DNA of 34,646 bases from an uncultured Oscillospiraceae bacterium (GCA_900544375.1 UQUZ01000027.1:1-34646); one strand, 5' to 3'; counted from the first letter of the stretch, positions 7,437 through 15,533 are shown. Numbers and translations: made by a program. Notes: generated from the letters alone by a model not told the origin.

Positions 7437-8180
7437 TTAGATATTTGTGGCTATGTACTGATAAGCGTTACCGGATTTCCCAATTCGGTCAACCACGCCG
7501 AGCTCATAAAGCAGCAACAGCGCCGTTTGTGCATCTGAGAGGCGGATTCTTGTTGCTTTTTGATAGTCCTTCGCCATAAAAGGGGAGGGTAGCGTTTTTG
7601 GAAGAAGCTGCCGATAGTCAGATGGAGCATTGATTACGATTTCTTGGATGAATGCGGATGGAATACGGTCACACCGTGTCGCGCCCTTTTTGCCGTCAGC
7701 GCTCCAGCCATCCCGGCAGCGGTATTCTTCGATTTCCAGGATTGCGATTCGGATGCTCAGATTGGGGTTCAAAAGGAGAGGCCTAATTTTATAGAGCTCA
7801 CGAAATACGTCCTGTGCTACGCCTTTCCGTGGGCTTTTACGCGGTTTTGAGACTTCGCCTGTTTGCGGGTCAATCCATAAGAGTTTTTTTACAGCTGCCA
7901 CGGGGTAAACCACAGAAACGTGGGTGACGGATAAAAAAGCCTCGAGTTTTTTTCGTAGCTTATCAAATGATTGCGTTTGAATCTCAATAATTCCGTTTTC
8001 TCCGACGATATCGGCAATATAGCGCCCAATTTTAATTTCATGGCTTTCTGCATCCGGCTCATAATAGGCTTTTAGCGCCGCATGCAGCGTTTTTTCTCCA
8101 AGCGTCCCGATGCCGTTTTGTCCACGCAAACTTTCTCGCGCCTGCCTGCATGCCTGCTGAAATCGATTGTAGTCCATCAC
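7437..8180 (-). CDS. PD-(D/E)XK nuclease-like protein of unknown role
   Basis: This soluble protein of 247 residues belongs to no family I can name with certainty. Residues 25-80 have the pattern of a PD-(D/E)XK nuclease core: a helix with GEKTLHAALK (E29), then strands carrying D57 in YIADIVG and EIQ (E66, Q68) in IIEIQT. The terminal Lys of the usual ExK motif is replaced by Gln, as in some active members of the superfamily. The C-terminal third resembles a small helix-rich DNA-binding-like domain (SDAQTALLLLYELGVVDRIGKSGNAYQY, split here as about 215-243). The start is GTG at 8180 or the adjacent ATG at 8177; GGAGGGG lies just upstream. No partner methylase or helicase is nearby, so a restriction role is not supported. 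Confidence 0.7.
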   Translation of the reverse strand: MMDYNRFQQACRQARESLRGQNGIGTLGEKTLHAALKAYYEPDAESHEIKIGRYIADIVGENGIIEIQTQSFDKLRKKLEAFLSVTHVSVVYPVAAVKKLLWIDPQTGEVSKPRKSPRKGVAQDVFRELYKIRPLLLNPNLSIRIAILEIEEYRCRDGWSADGKKGATRCDRIPSAFIQEIVINAPSDYRQLLPKTLPSPFMAKDYQKATRIRLSDAQTALLLLYELGVVDRIGKSGNAYQYIATNI

Positions 8181-8299
8181 GCTTCCCCTCCAAGATGTGC
8201 GATTGCCCTATCATAGCACAATACAACACTGGGAAGCAATGCGCAGCGGCCAGAATGATTTGGATCGAGAATCATTTCCCCAAGGCATATTATGAAAAA

Positions 8300-8350
8300 C
8301 CCTGTATCGATGGCCGGATGCAAAGTTCGGCCAGGATACAGGGCTTTTTT
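8300..8350 (-). terminator. Terminator downstream of the DUF378 gene, probably bidirectional
   Basis: The stem CCCTGTATC (8300-8308) pairs with GATACAGGG (8335-8343) and is extended inside by TGGCCG (8311-8316) with CGGCCA (8328-8333). There is a T-run on the plus side (8345-8350) and an A-run on the left (8294-8299) that serves the minus strand. It ends the DUF378 transcript. Confidence 0.8.
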
Positions 8351-8374
8351 CCTTCTGAGAAACAGAAGGCTATT

Positions 8375-8593
8375 TTATTGCTCCCCGTTATGGACTTCCA
8401 GAACTTCGTTTTCACGAAAGAGGAGCGACAGGCACCAGATGCCCGCGAGAGCGACTACTGTATAAATGATTCGGCTCAGAATAGCACCCTGGCCACCGCA
8501 GATCCATGCGACGATATCAAACTTGAACAGCCCAATGCTGCCCCAGTTGATGGCACCGATCACAACAAGGATCAGAGAAATTCGATCCAGCAT
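8375..8593 (-). CDS. DUF378 (YuzA-like) small membrane protein
   Basis: This 72-residue protein has two transmembrane segments. The motif VIGAINWGSIGLFKFDIVAW near the N-terminus and IIYTVVALAGIW in the second half match the DUF378 family of small bacterial membrane proteins, whose function is not known. The start at 8593 is chosen because AAGGAG lies 9 bases upstream and the family begins there; a longer open frame upstream is not needed. A terminator follows. It stands alone between the nuclease-like gene and spoIIGA. Confidence 0.88.
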   Translation of the reverse strand: MLDRISLILVVIGAINWGSIGLFKFDIVAWICGGQGAILSRIIYTVVALAGIWCLSLLFRENEVLEVHNGEQ

Positions 8594-8859
8594 TTTTTTC
8601 AACTCCTTCAATGGTTTCAACGATAGTATGGACGGGAATGAAAAAAATATGCGGGTATCCAATAGAAAATTCAGGATAATGAATTGCAAATTGCGTGAGA
8701 GTCGGAATCAATTTTATTTATTTTATGAAAAATAAAAAGGATCTATCTGCGCACGATAGAGGGCTTACGGATATCTTGGTTGATAAATGACCGAGATTAT
8801 TTTTTTGCACTCGGAAAAGAGAAAAGGAGCCTGACCAAAACCGACAGAAAAGCGATGCC

Positions 8860-9822
8860 ATGAAAGCTATAATAAAACGTATCAAACAGACATTTGGGGG
8901 CGGTAGGTTGTCTCAGGTTGTCTATGTCGATGTGCTGTTCACTCTCAACCTTTTTGTCAATTATCTCCTCCTGCTATCTGGTGCGTGTTTGCTCAGGGAG
9001 AAGGCAAAACGATGGCGGCTGCTGCTTGGGGCTGCCCTTGGAGCCGTTTATTCCCTGATCATTTTTGCGCCGGAGCTTCCTAATTTCCTTTCGATTTTAA
9101 TCAAAGTAATATTTTGCGTGACCATTGTTCTGGCAGCCTATCCGGTGCATGGGCTTCGCCATTTTGGCAAACTGACAGCCTGTTTCCTTGCCGCCAATTT
9201 TATTTTTGCCGGGTTTATGATGGGAATTTGGCTGCTATTCCGCCCCAAAGGGATGGTTTACCAAAATGGGGCAGTGTATTTTGATATTAGCGTGACGGTT
9301 TTGATTGTAACGGCAATCGTCTGCTACGGGCTGACGGTGTTATTCTCCAAGCTCTTTCGGCGCCATGCGCCTGAAAATCGGATTTACACGTTGCAAGTTG
9401 AGCTCAATGGTTGTCGTTTATGCACGCAGGCGTTGCTTGATACGGGCAATCGTTTATCTGATTGCTTTAGCGATACGCCGGTGATCCTATTGGAATATGC
9501 GCGGGTGAAAACGTTGCTGCCGCCTGAACTCAGATCGTTTTTCCGCGAAAGGCCTTCGGCGCTACATGCGCCGCCGGAAGCTGCTTCGCTCGGCTTTCGG
9601 TTGATTCCGTATCACACCGTGGGAGGAACAGGCCTTTTGCCAGCATTTCGTCCGGAGAAGGTGATTATCTCCGATGCGCATATGCAGTTTGAGAAGAAGG
9701 ATGTGCTGATAGCCGTTGTTAACGATCGGCTGGCGGCAGGGGAATATGGGGCGCTGCTAAATGAGCGCCTGGTGCAAGGGGGTATACAAGATGGAATTTA
9801 TTATCAGGAACATACTACATAA
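8860..9822 (+). CDS. spoIIGA: Sigma-E processing peptidase SpoIIGA
   Basis: This is the membrane-embedded aspartic protease that removes the pro-peptide of sigma-E in the mother cell once a forespore signal (SpoIIR in Bacillus) arrives. Five or so hydrophobic segments fill the first 160 residues, starting with VVYVDVLFTLNLFVNYLLLL. The soluble protease domain carries the catalytic LLDTGNRL motif with Asp at residue 194. The start is uncertain: the ATG at 8860 has its nearest good ribosome binding site (AAAAGGAG, 8822-8829) 30 bases away. A TTG at 8908 with GGGGG seven bases upstream would give the shorter N-terminus usual for the family. The 3' end overlaps sigE by 32 bases. Confidence 0.92.
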   Translation: MKAIIKRIKQTFGGGRLSQVVYVDVLFTLNLFVNYLLLLSGACLLREKAKRWRLLLGAALGAVYSLIIFAPELPNFLSILIKVIFCVTIVLAAYPVHGLRHFGKLTACFLAANFIFAGFMMGIWLLFRPKGMVYQNGAVYFDISVTVLIVTAIVCYGLTVLFSKLFRRHAPENRIYTLQVELNGCRLCTQALLDTGNRLSDCFSDTPVILLEYARVKTLLPPELRSFFRERPSALHAPPEAASLGFRLIPYHTVGGTGLLPAFRPEKVIISDAHMQFEKKDVLIAVVNDRLAAGEYGALLNERLVQGGIQDGIYYQEHTT

Positions 9823-10588
9823 ACTGTCGGCCCGGCTATGGCGTTCCGTTTTTTGTTACGAGACAAAGCGCGCCACAAAACAAGGTTTCCCAGAATACCG
9901 GCCGGGCATCCGCTTCCTTTTGGCTATATTTAGGCCGTCTTCCGTTTTTTATATTAATGGTTCTCAGGCTCTGCCGGCTCCGTTGAGCAAAGAAGAAGAA
10001 GCAAAGCTGATGCAGCGGCTCGCACAAGGAGATGAAAGCGTCCGGGAGGATCTAATCGTGCACAATCTACGCCTGGTAGTTTATATTGCGCGCAAATTTG
10101 AAAATTCAGGCGCAGGGATTGAGGATCTGATTTCCATTGGGACAATCGGTCTCATTAAGGCGGTCAACACCTTTTGCCCTACACGGAATATCAAGCTGGC
10201 CACCTACGCTTCACGCTGCATTGAAAATGAGATATTAATGCATCTACGCAAAACCAATTCCCAGCGGTCGGAGGTTTCGATTGACGAGCCGCTTAATATT
10301 GATTGGGACGGGAATGAGCTCTTGCTCTCCGATGTGCTCGGCAGCGAACCGGATACGGTAAATATCGGTATTGAGGTAGAGGACGAACGGAATCTTCTGC
10401 TAGAAACAGTCGGCCGCTTGGAGGAGCGGGAAAAGCTTATTATGTGCATGCGCTTTGGAATCGGCGGCGAGAAGGAACATACCCAGAAAGAAGTCGCCGA
10501 CCTTTTGGGGATTTCGCAAAGCTACATTTCTCGGTTGGAAAAACGGATCATTGAGCGCTTGAAAAGGGAGCTGGAAAAAGCGATTTAA
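9791..10588 (+). CDS. sigE: Sporulation RNA polymerase sigma factor sigma-E with enlarged pro-region
   Basis: Sigma-E directs early mother-cell gene expression after asymmetric division. From FYINGSQALPAPLS onward the protein follows the Bacillus subtilis sequence closely, including NLRLVVYIARKFEN, IEDLISIGTIGLIKAVNTF (region 2), DEPLNIDWDGNELLLSDVLG and SQSYISRLEKRI (region 4). The ATG at 9791 has AAGGGGG nine bases upstream and lies inside spoIIGA, so the two are translationally coupled. The pro-sequence before the FYI cleavage region is 52 residues rather than about 26. The extra stretch is encoded by DNA resembling a repeat present near 33606. The neighbour sigG, common after sigE in other sporeformers, is absent; a terminator follows instead. 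Confidence 0.95.
   Translation: MEFIIRNILHKLSARLWRSVFCYETKRATKQGFPEYRPGIRFLLAIFRPSSVFYINGSQALPAPLSKEEEAKLMQRLAQGDESVREDLIVHNLRLVVYIARKFENSGAGIEDLISIGTIGLIKAVNTFCPTRNIKLATYASRCIENEILMHLRKTNSQRSEVSIDEPLNIDWDGNELLLSDVLGSEPDTVNIGIEVEDERNLLLETVGRLEEREKLIMCMRFGIGGEKEHTQKEVADLLGISQSYISRLEKRIIERLKRELEKAI
9849..9895 (+). repeat. Repeat-like insertion inside the sigE pro-sequence
   Basis: These 47 bases align without gaps to the repeat at 33607-33653, with 33 identities by my count (TTTTTTxTTACGA core, then CAAAxCAA). In the sigE frame it encodes FCYETKRATKQGFP; the same frame of the intergenic copy reads FYYEAKQVTKQSLP, 8 of 14 identical. Its length plus flanks accounts for the roughly 26 residues by which this pro-region exceeds that of Bacillus subtilis. 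Confidence 0.6.
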
Positions 10589-10631
10589 AAATGACCGGAT
10601 CAGGATGGCAGCATCCCGATCCGGTCATTTT
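10588..10631. terminator. Bidirectional terminator between sigE and the alcohol dehydrogenase
   Basis: A perfect 14-bp stem (10588-10601 with 10618-10631, core TGACCGGATC) continues into an inner GGATG/CATCC pairing. AAAA and TTTT lie at the outer ends. It sits between the stop codons of two convergent genes. Confidence 0.88.
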
Positions 10632-10655
10632 GGTAAATGTGTCAATACGGTTTAT

Positions 10656-11867
10656 TTAAAAATCAATTTCTGTGTCATAATAGCAGGCCTTCAGCAGCTT
10701 TTCCATCTCTTCCTGCGTGGGGATGCGAGGGTTAGAGCCCGTGCATGCATCGGCAATTGCATTTTTGGCGACTTCAGCGATGGAGCCGTTAAACTCATTC
10801 TCATCGATGATGCTCGTGTCGGCCAATACGCCGCCCTGCCCGTAGTTCTTGATTCCGAGGGGAATATTAAGCTGACGGTTCATCTCACGCAGCTCTTCAA
10901 TCAGTGCGTCAATCAATTCGGCAGTGGTATTGCCGGGCAAATGGATAAACCGCGCAATGTTCGCATAGCGCTCGGCAGCTTGCGTATTTTTGGAGTTAAA
11001 ACGGATCACTTTGGGCAGGTACATCGCGTTGGCTGCGCCATGAATAATATGCCCTCCGCTGTATGCGGCGCCGGTTTTATGGGCCATGGAGTGGACGATG
11101 CCAAGCAGAGCGTTTGAGAAGGCCATGCCTGCCAGACACTGCGCGTCGTGCATCTGTGCGCGGGCTTCCATGTCTCCGTCATAAGATTTTTTAAGATATT
11201 GGTGGATCATTTGAATCGCGTGCAGCGCGAGCGGATCCGTATAATTGCAGTGAAGCGTGGATACATAGGCTTCAATTGCGTGCGTCATCGCGTCCATCCC
11301 AGTGTGCGCCGTCAGCTTCTGCGGCATGGTTTCCGCCAAAGCGGGATCAACGATCGCCACATCCGGTGTGATGTTAAAATCTGCTAGCGGGTATTTAATG
11401 CCCTTCTGGTAGTCTGTGATAACGGCAAACGCCGTCACTTCCGTTGCAGTGCCAGAGGTGGAGGGGATGGCACAGAACTTTGCCTTTGTACGCAGGGTGG
11501 GGAAGGAGAAGGGGGTAATCAATGCTTCAAAGGTGGTATCCGGGTATTCGTAAAACACCCACATGGTTTTTGCGGCATCAATGGGGGAGCCGCCGCCCAT
11601 GGCGACGATCCAATCCGGCTGGAACTCACGCATCACGGCCGCGCCGCGCATAACTGTTTCTACAGAGGGATCGGCCTCTACGCCCTCAAAGAGCTTTACC
11701 TCCATGCCCGCTTCCTTCAGGTATGAAACAGCCTGATCGAGAAAACCAAAGCGCTTCATGGAACCTCCGCCAACAACAACGACAGCCCGCTCGCCTTTCA
11801 GGTTTTTTAGCTCTTCCAAGCTGCCTTTCCCATGATATAGATCTCGGGGCAATGTAAAACGTGCCAT
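10656..11867 (-). CDS. Iron-containing alcohol dehydrogenase
   Basis: This NAD(P)H-dependent group III alcohol dehydrogenase of 403 residues interconverts an aldehyde or ketone and the alcohol in fermentation. It has the dinucleotide-binding GGGSPIDAAK at 91-100 and the PSTSGTATEVT loop at 135-145. The metal ligands are D192 and H196 in GMDAMTHAIEAY, H259 in GIVHSMAH and H276 in HGAAN. A three-residue longer loop (GGHIIHG) precedes the last ligand, as in many clostridial members. AGGAGG lies eight bases before the ATG. It is transcribed alone from a promoter at 11986 and shares a terminator with sigE. The substrate (ethanol, butanol or a diol) cannot be told from sequence alone. Confidence 0.95.
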   Translation of the reverse strand: MARFTLPRDLYHGKGSLEELKNLKGERAVVVVGGGSMKRFGFLDQAVSYLKEAGMEVKLFEGVEADPSVETVMRGAAVMREFQPDWIVAMGGGSPIDAAKTMWVFYEYPDTTFEALITPFSFPTLRTKAKFCAIPSTSGTATEVTAFAVITDYQKGIKYPLADFNITPDVAIVDPALAETMPQKLTAHTGMDAMTHAIEAYVSTLHCNYTDPLALHAIQMIHQYLKKSYDGDMEARAQMHDAQCLAGMAFSNALLGIVHSMAHKTGAAYSGGHIIHGAANAMYLPKVIRFNSKNTQAAERYANIARFIHLPGNTTAELIDALIEELREMNRQLNIPLGIKNYGQGGVLADTSIIDENEFNGSIAEVAKNAIADACTGSNPRIPTQEEMEKLLKACYYDTEIDF

Positions 11868-11919
11868 AACACAAACCTCCTGAAATGTAATGAGATAAAA
11901 AGAATCGGGCCTTGCCCTT

Positions 11920-11948
11920 GGTTCCTGGCCGTATGCCTATTAGGAACC
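11920..11948 (-). other. Hairpin in the leader of the alcohol dehydrogenase gene
   Basis: GGTTCCT (11920-11926) and AGGAACC (11942-11948) form a 7-bp stem between promoter and start codon. No T-run follows, so this is not a standard attenuator. It could be an operator palindrome or an mRNA-stabilising hairpin. Confidence 0.35.
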
Positions 11949-11957
11949 TATGTTTTT

Positions 11958-11986
11958 ATTTTACCGCTTTTTGTAGCAAAAGGCAA
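11958..11986 (-). promoter_or_regulatory. Promoter of the alcohol dehydrogenase gene
   Basis: On the minus strand TTGCCT (11986-11981) and TAAAAT (11963-11958) are 17 bases apart. The leader is about 80 bases. I did not find a Rex redox-repressor palindrome here. Confidence 0.55.
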
Positions 11987-12052
11987 TCAAAAAGGAAAGA
12001 ATTATATAGAAAGCGACGGTAGAGCTTCGCCTGCCGCCGCCTTTTGCCGCAA

Positions 12053-12652
12053 TTATAAATCTATTTTTAAATCTTTATAATAGTATTCTTTATCTCGATC
12101 GTTGATCTCACGCAGCACCCGGCACGGGTTTCCTACCGCAACCACATTGGGTGGGATATCTTTTGTAACAACGCTCCCTGCTCCGATGACTGAATGATCC
12201 CCAATCGTTACCCCTGGCAATACGATTGCGCCTGCCCCGATCCAAACATTCTTGCCAATTCGGACGGGAATGTTAAACTGGGCGACTTTTTCCCGTAGCG
12301 GTGGATCCACAGGGTGCCCTGCCGTGGCGATTATGACGTTCGGCCCAAACATCACGTTATCGCCAACAAAGATATCCGTATCGTCTACCAAGGTCAGGTT
12401 GAAATTCGCGTATACATTGTTGCCGAAATGCGTATATTTTCCCCAATTCGCATGAAGCGGAGGCTCAATATAGCAGTTTTCACCGATTTCGGCCAACAGA
12501 TTTTTTAAAATTTGCTCCCTCTTTTGCGATTCGGATGGGCGCGTATGGTTGTAATCATACAGAATTTCTAGGCATTCCAGTTGCTCTTTGGCAATTTCTT
12601 CGTCTGTGCAAAAATAGAGCTTGCCGCTCTGCATCCGTTCTCTAGTCGTCAT
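12053..12652 (-). CDS. Maltose/galactoside O-acetyltransferase-like hexapeptide protein
   Basis: This 199-residue acetyl-CoA-dependent sugar O-acetyltransferase is of the Maa/LacA type, expected to act as a trimer in the cytoplasm. The N-terminal helical Maa domain begins with RERMQSGKLYFCTDEEI. It is followed by the left-handed beta helix of hexapeptide repeats, for example IGKNVWIGAGAIVLPGVTIG. The catalytic His is H113 in ATAGHPVDP. AGAGGAGG lies eight bases before the ATG. It follows the CmpB-like gene by 21 bases, so they are probably cotranscribed. The acceptor sugar is unknown. Confidence 0.93.
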   Translation of the reverse strand: MTTRERMQSGKLYFCTDEEIAKEQLECLEILYDYNHTRPSESQKREQILKNLLAEIGENCYIEPPLHANWGKYTHFGNNVYANFNLTLVDDTDIFVGDNVMFGPNVIIATAGHPVDPPLREKVAQFNIPVRIGKNVWIGAGAIVLPGVTIGDHSVIGAGSVVTKDIPPNVVAVGNPCRVLREINDRDKEYYYKDLKIDL

Positions 12653-12673
12653 CCAGGGTGCCTCCTCTCAATG

Positions 12674-13528
12674 TCAGTACATTTCATCGTCGTTATTGGT
12701 GAGTTTTCGCTTTAATTCCGCCAGCGCTTCCTCAATGGCCTGCATGGAGCGGTCTGTCGCCTGGTTGAGCTGAGAGCCGCGGAACATACGCCCGGTTTTA
12801 TGATGACCCGGCCGCTTGAGCTTCCGGTAGTTGTCAAGCTGTTCCTTCGTCTCCGTCAAGCGGGCAGAAAAATCACCTGCCCAGGAGGATTGCTCGGTAC
12901 GTTTGCTGACTGATTGCTGGAATTCAGCCATTTTTTGCTCTAGGGTATCCTTCATGGAACGCATTTTATCCATTAGCTTGCGGATATCCAGCGCCGTGCG
13001 CACCGCATTGATCAAATCTGCTAGGAAAACGGAGAAAATCAAGCCGAGAATGATATAGACAATATTGGCCGGAATCATCGAAATGATTTCCTCTACCGGT
13101 GGATGGACGATATAGAGAAATACAAGCGTCGCAATCCCCCAGTAAAGGGAGTTGCGCAGACAAATACGCCCCTGGATGTTAAATTTTCGATCCGAATAAT
13201 CCCACCAGCGCGCATGGAATAGTTTTTCCATTAACACACTCGTGATAAATTCCACGATATCTGCTACGATTATCCCAACGATAAACAGCAAAATCGGCTT
13301 AAGTGCCGAGGGAACGGCGTAGCTTTCTTTAATTGGAGAGAGGCAAATGAGAAATGCAACCGCGCCCGTCCCATAGATTGGGCACATTGGACCTGTTAAA
13401 AAGCCGCGGTTAATCCATTTGCGTTTGGCGAGCGAGCAGTAAATCGATTCCATCAGCCATCCAGCCGCGCTGTAAAAGAAAAAATAGAGAACGTACATTG
13501 GTATCGTCGGCGCCACGCTTATGACCAT
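12674..13528 (-). CDS. CmpB-family (PF06541) putative ABC transporter permease
   Basis: This 284-residue membrane protein has about five hydrophobic segments in the first 170 residues. The family pattern AGWLMESIYCSLAKRKWINR then GFLTGPMCPIYGTGAV is near residues 22-56, and ARWWDYSDRKFNIQGRICL near 105-123. This matches the family annotated as putative ABC transporter permease or CmpB type, whose function is not established. The C-terminal 110 residues are cytoplasmic, charged and probably coiled coil (RKLMDKMRSMKDTLEQKMAE). The first ATG has AAAGG immediately adjacent, so translation may start at the GTG at 13516 or the ATG near 13498. No ATPase partner is encoded nearby, which argues against a simple ABC role. 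Confidence 0.85.
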   Translation of the reverse strand: MVISVAPTIPMYVLYFFFYSAAGWLMESIYCSLAKRKWINRGFLTGPMCPIYGTGAVAFLICLSPIKESYAVPSALKPILLFIVGIIVADIVEFITSVLMEKLFHARWWDYSDRKFNIQGRICLRNSLYWGIATLVFLYIVHPPVEEIISMIPANIVYIILGLIFSVFLADLINAVRTALDIRKLMDKMRSMKDTLEQKMAEFQQSVSKRTEQSSWAGDFSARLTETKEQLDNYRKLKRPGHHKTGRMFRGSQLNQATDRSMQAIEEALAELKRKLTNNDDEMY

Positions 13529-13541
13529 CCTTTCTTACGCC

Positions 13542-13561
13542 GGCCGCAACAATGTGCGGCC
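13542..13561 (-). other. Intercistronic GC-rich hairpin
   Basis: GGCCGCA (13542-13548) pairs with TGCGGCC (13555-13561). It lies between the HD-domain gene and the CmpB-like gene without a T-run, so it may be an RNA processing or stability element rather than a terminator. Confidence 0.4.
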
Positions 13562-13590
13562 TTGGCGCAGCCAAAATATCGAGCGAAGTT

Positions 13591-14127
13591 TTATGCTTCC
13601 AAATGCCGGCGGAGGATTTCCTTATGCTTTTTTGCCTGCTTTGGGATTAGGGAGAGGATCAGCTCCCAGGTAGCGCAGTATTTATCCGCCATGCTTACGA
13701 TGAAGGATTCCCGGTAGCGCGGCGGGCGGATGGTCAAGGGCCACATATGCTTGATGATGATATCCTCTTCCATTTTGCTCAGCGTGGTCAGTTCGCGGGC
13801 GTTTTTCAGTGCAAATCCTGGATGCAGATAACCGTGCGGGCGATGGCTCGAATCCTTCTCTCGCCAATCGTAGTAGAACAGATCGTGCAAAATTGCGCCA
13901 CGGGCCGCCGTGCGATAATCAAGCCCCAGGCGCCTGCATGTGAGAAAGCTGATATAGGCTACGCTTGTGATGTGTTGGAGACGGTCGATATCCAAATGCT
14001 GCTCATAGATTGACAGCCCTTGAACCTCCGGGCGGTTATACAGATCCTCGATAGCTTCAAAAAAGGCGGGGCTCATATGCTCACGCCCTAAGAAAGAGCT
14101 GATATAGGCCTGGTGCAATTTGTTCAT
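13591..14127 (-). CDS. HD-domain hydrolase
   Basis: This 178-residue protein has the full set of HD metal ligands: H in RLQHITSVAYIS, the HD pair in GAILHDLFYYDW, H in GYLHPGFALKNA, H in IIIKHMWPL and D in SMADKYC. This arrangement is that of metal-dependent phosphohydrolases of the COG1418 type. The substrate could be a nucleotide or another phosphoester and cannot be told here. It appears to be the first gene of a leftward unit with the CmpB-like gene and the acetyltransferase. A promoter lies at 14223-14251, and AAAGTGAG is upstream of the ATG. Confidence 0.88.
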   Translation of the reverse strand: MNKLHQAYISSFLGREHMSPAFFEAIEDLYNRPEVQGLSIYEQHLDIDRLQHITSVAYISFLTCRRLGLDYRTAARGAILHDLFYYDWREKDSSHRPHGYLHPGFALKNARELTTLSKMEEDIIIKHMWPLTIRPPRYRESFIVSMADKYCATWELILSLIPKQAKKHKEILRRHLEA

Positions 14128-14222
14128 AAACAGATGCGCTCACTTTCTTTGTAAAATAGAAATTTTTGGAAGGCAGCCAAGCCTGCATATTTGGCCAGGC
14201 CATTGCTAAGAAACATGCAATA

Positions 14223-14251
14223 AGTATACTATAACAAGCTCGAAAATCCAA
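14223..14251 (-). promoter_or_regulatory. Promoter upstream of the HD-domain gene
   Basis: On the minus strand TTGGAT (14251-14246) and TATACT (14228-14223) are 17 bases apart. The leader is about 90 bases to the start at 14127. Confidence 0.6.
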
Positions 14252-14278
14252 TATGATTCGTGGGATTGTAGGCAATCC

Positions 14279-15136
14279 TTAACCATTTTTAACTTCTTGT
14301 TCATAAAAAGAGGTGTTTTCCTGCAAAAAATGCGCCACGGCGTTTTCCGTATTGGAGCCAATCACGCCTGTAGCCGCCGCCAGAATTCGCTCGTGCGCGT
14401 TGGATACGGCGTAGCTTTCATCGGCCGCGGCGAAAAGGGGAAGGTCGTTGAGATTATCCCCAAAGGCCACCATATGCTTTGCTCCCATTCGCTTTTGGAT
14501 CCATTTAGCGCCGGATGGCTTGCTGGCCTTGCTGCTAAACGCTTCAATCAACCAGGCGTCAGAATACGTATCCTTATAAAGCACACTTGTCAGCCCCTCA
14601 ATTGCAGAAAGCTCACGCGCAACGGGCAAAAGCGTGTCGTAACAATCAAACGTAGTCAGATAGATAGAGGGCATGTCGTTCGTCACGGTTAAATGGTTTA
14701 CCATGGTAAAATGTTTGTCCGGAGCATTTTTACGGCTTTCATAGTATTTCCGGTTTGCTTCCGGTTTAAGCTGCGTAAAGCAGACCTCCAGTGTATTTTG
14801 ATTCAACCGGTTATAAAATGGGGCGATATGATGCCGCTCAAAAATAGCCAAGGCGGCGCGTGCTGCTTCCGGTTCAATCGGGCATACGGAAACAGGCTCC
14901 CGTTTTTCCATATCGTAAATGACTACTCCATTCATTAGGATCACCGGCAGGCGAAGATTCAGCTTCTCCAAAAGCGGAGCGGCGCTGGAAGCGCTTCGGG
15001 CCGTGGCAACCGTAAAAAAAAGGCCGTTGGCAATCATGGTGTTTAAAGCGCTTGCCGTTTCGTCTGAAACCTTGCATTCTGGCGTAAGCAGGGTACCATC
15101 TAAATCACTGATATAAAGCGTATCTAGGTTGTGCAT
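14279..15136 (-). CDS. Cof-type HAD superfamily phosphatase
   Basis: This 285-residue cytoplasmic phosphatase is of the Cof/YidA type. Motif I is SDLDGTLLTP (nucleophile at D11 in DLDGT), and motif II is near TVATARS. The Lys and the motif IV aspartates are in the C-terminal part, where FGDNLNDLPLF is the GDxxND signature. The long insert between residues 80 and 190 is the Cof (type IIB) cap domain. Typical substrates of the family are sugar phosphates, nucleotide phosphates or pyridoxal phosphate; the sequence does not tell which. It is divergent from the Nudix gene. Confidence 0.93.
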   Translation of the reverse strand: MHNLDTLYISDLDGTLLTPECKVSDETASALNTMIANGLFFTVATARSASSAAPLLEKLNLRLPVILMNGVVIYDMEKREPVSVCPIEPEAARAALAIFERHHIAPFYNRLNQNTLEVCFTQLKPEANRKYYESRKNAPDKHFTMVNHLTVTNDMPSIYLTTFDCYDTLLPVARELSAIEGLTSVLYKDTYSDAWLIEAFSSKASKPSGAKWIQKRMGAKHMVAFGDNLNDLPLFAAADESYAVSNAHERILAAATGVIGSNTENAVAHFLQENTSFYEQEVKNG

Positions 15137-15533
15137 GTTAATCCCGTCCTCTTTTCCTTTAACGTTCTATATCTGTTGAACAAGAAGAAAACCTTACCAA
15201 AGCATGTTTTTAAAGTTTACCTCTTTTTCAGCAAAATGGCAATATCAGAGGATCTCCTTTTCAAGTAATTGATGAAAATACTTGCCACCGGGTGAGGAAA
15301 TCGGTATAATAAAAAGGTCGACAGTCCGATTGGCGTTGGAAGAATCCGGATGTCCTGCGGGTGGCGGCAACTTGCGCAAACGCAATTTGAACCTCGCTGA
15401 AGCGGGCTTTGCTTGTTGTTATTTGTGTTTGATGGACAGATTAATTTGTCCCAATTCCTTGTCCGGTTTTATCCGGCGCTTAGTTTCATCTTCAAGGATA
15501 ATGGAGTTTTGGGAGGCACAGGAGCGATCAAGA
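15137..15533 (+). other. Divergent intergenic region with a 215-base leader of unknown content
   Basis: This stretch holds the promoters of the HAD phosphatase (minus) and the Nudix gene (plus). From the predicted start near 15317 to the ATG at 15534 lies an unusually long leader. A short hairpin TTGCG/CGCAA is at 15372-15385 and CGCT/AGCG at 15398-15407. I recognise no riboswitch, T-box or small-RNA family. The frame stays open from the TTG at 15282, but that codon lies inside the -35 box and the encoded residues do not resemble a domain. Confidence 0.5.
15282..15310 (+). promoter_or_regulatory. Promoter of the Nudix-fusion operon
   Basis: TTGCCA (15282-15287) and TATAAT (15305-15310) are exactly 17 bases apart, close to the sigma-A consensus. 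Confidence 0.75.

Noticed and set aside
8690..8859. Spo0A box upstream of spoIIGA
   Set aside because: I looked for TGTCGAA-like sites. The best candidate, within ACCGACA near 8840, matches only five of seven bases and is too close to the start codon.
10605..11117. 170-residue open frame on the plus strand
   Set aside because: It is antisense to the alcohol dehydrogenase gene and starts within the terminator region. No ribosome binding site or family resemblance.
15282..15533. N-terminal extension of the Nudix fusion from a TTG codon
   Set aside because: The TTG is the -35 hexamer of a near-perfect promoter. A good ribosome binding site and the normal domain start lie at 15534.
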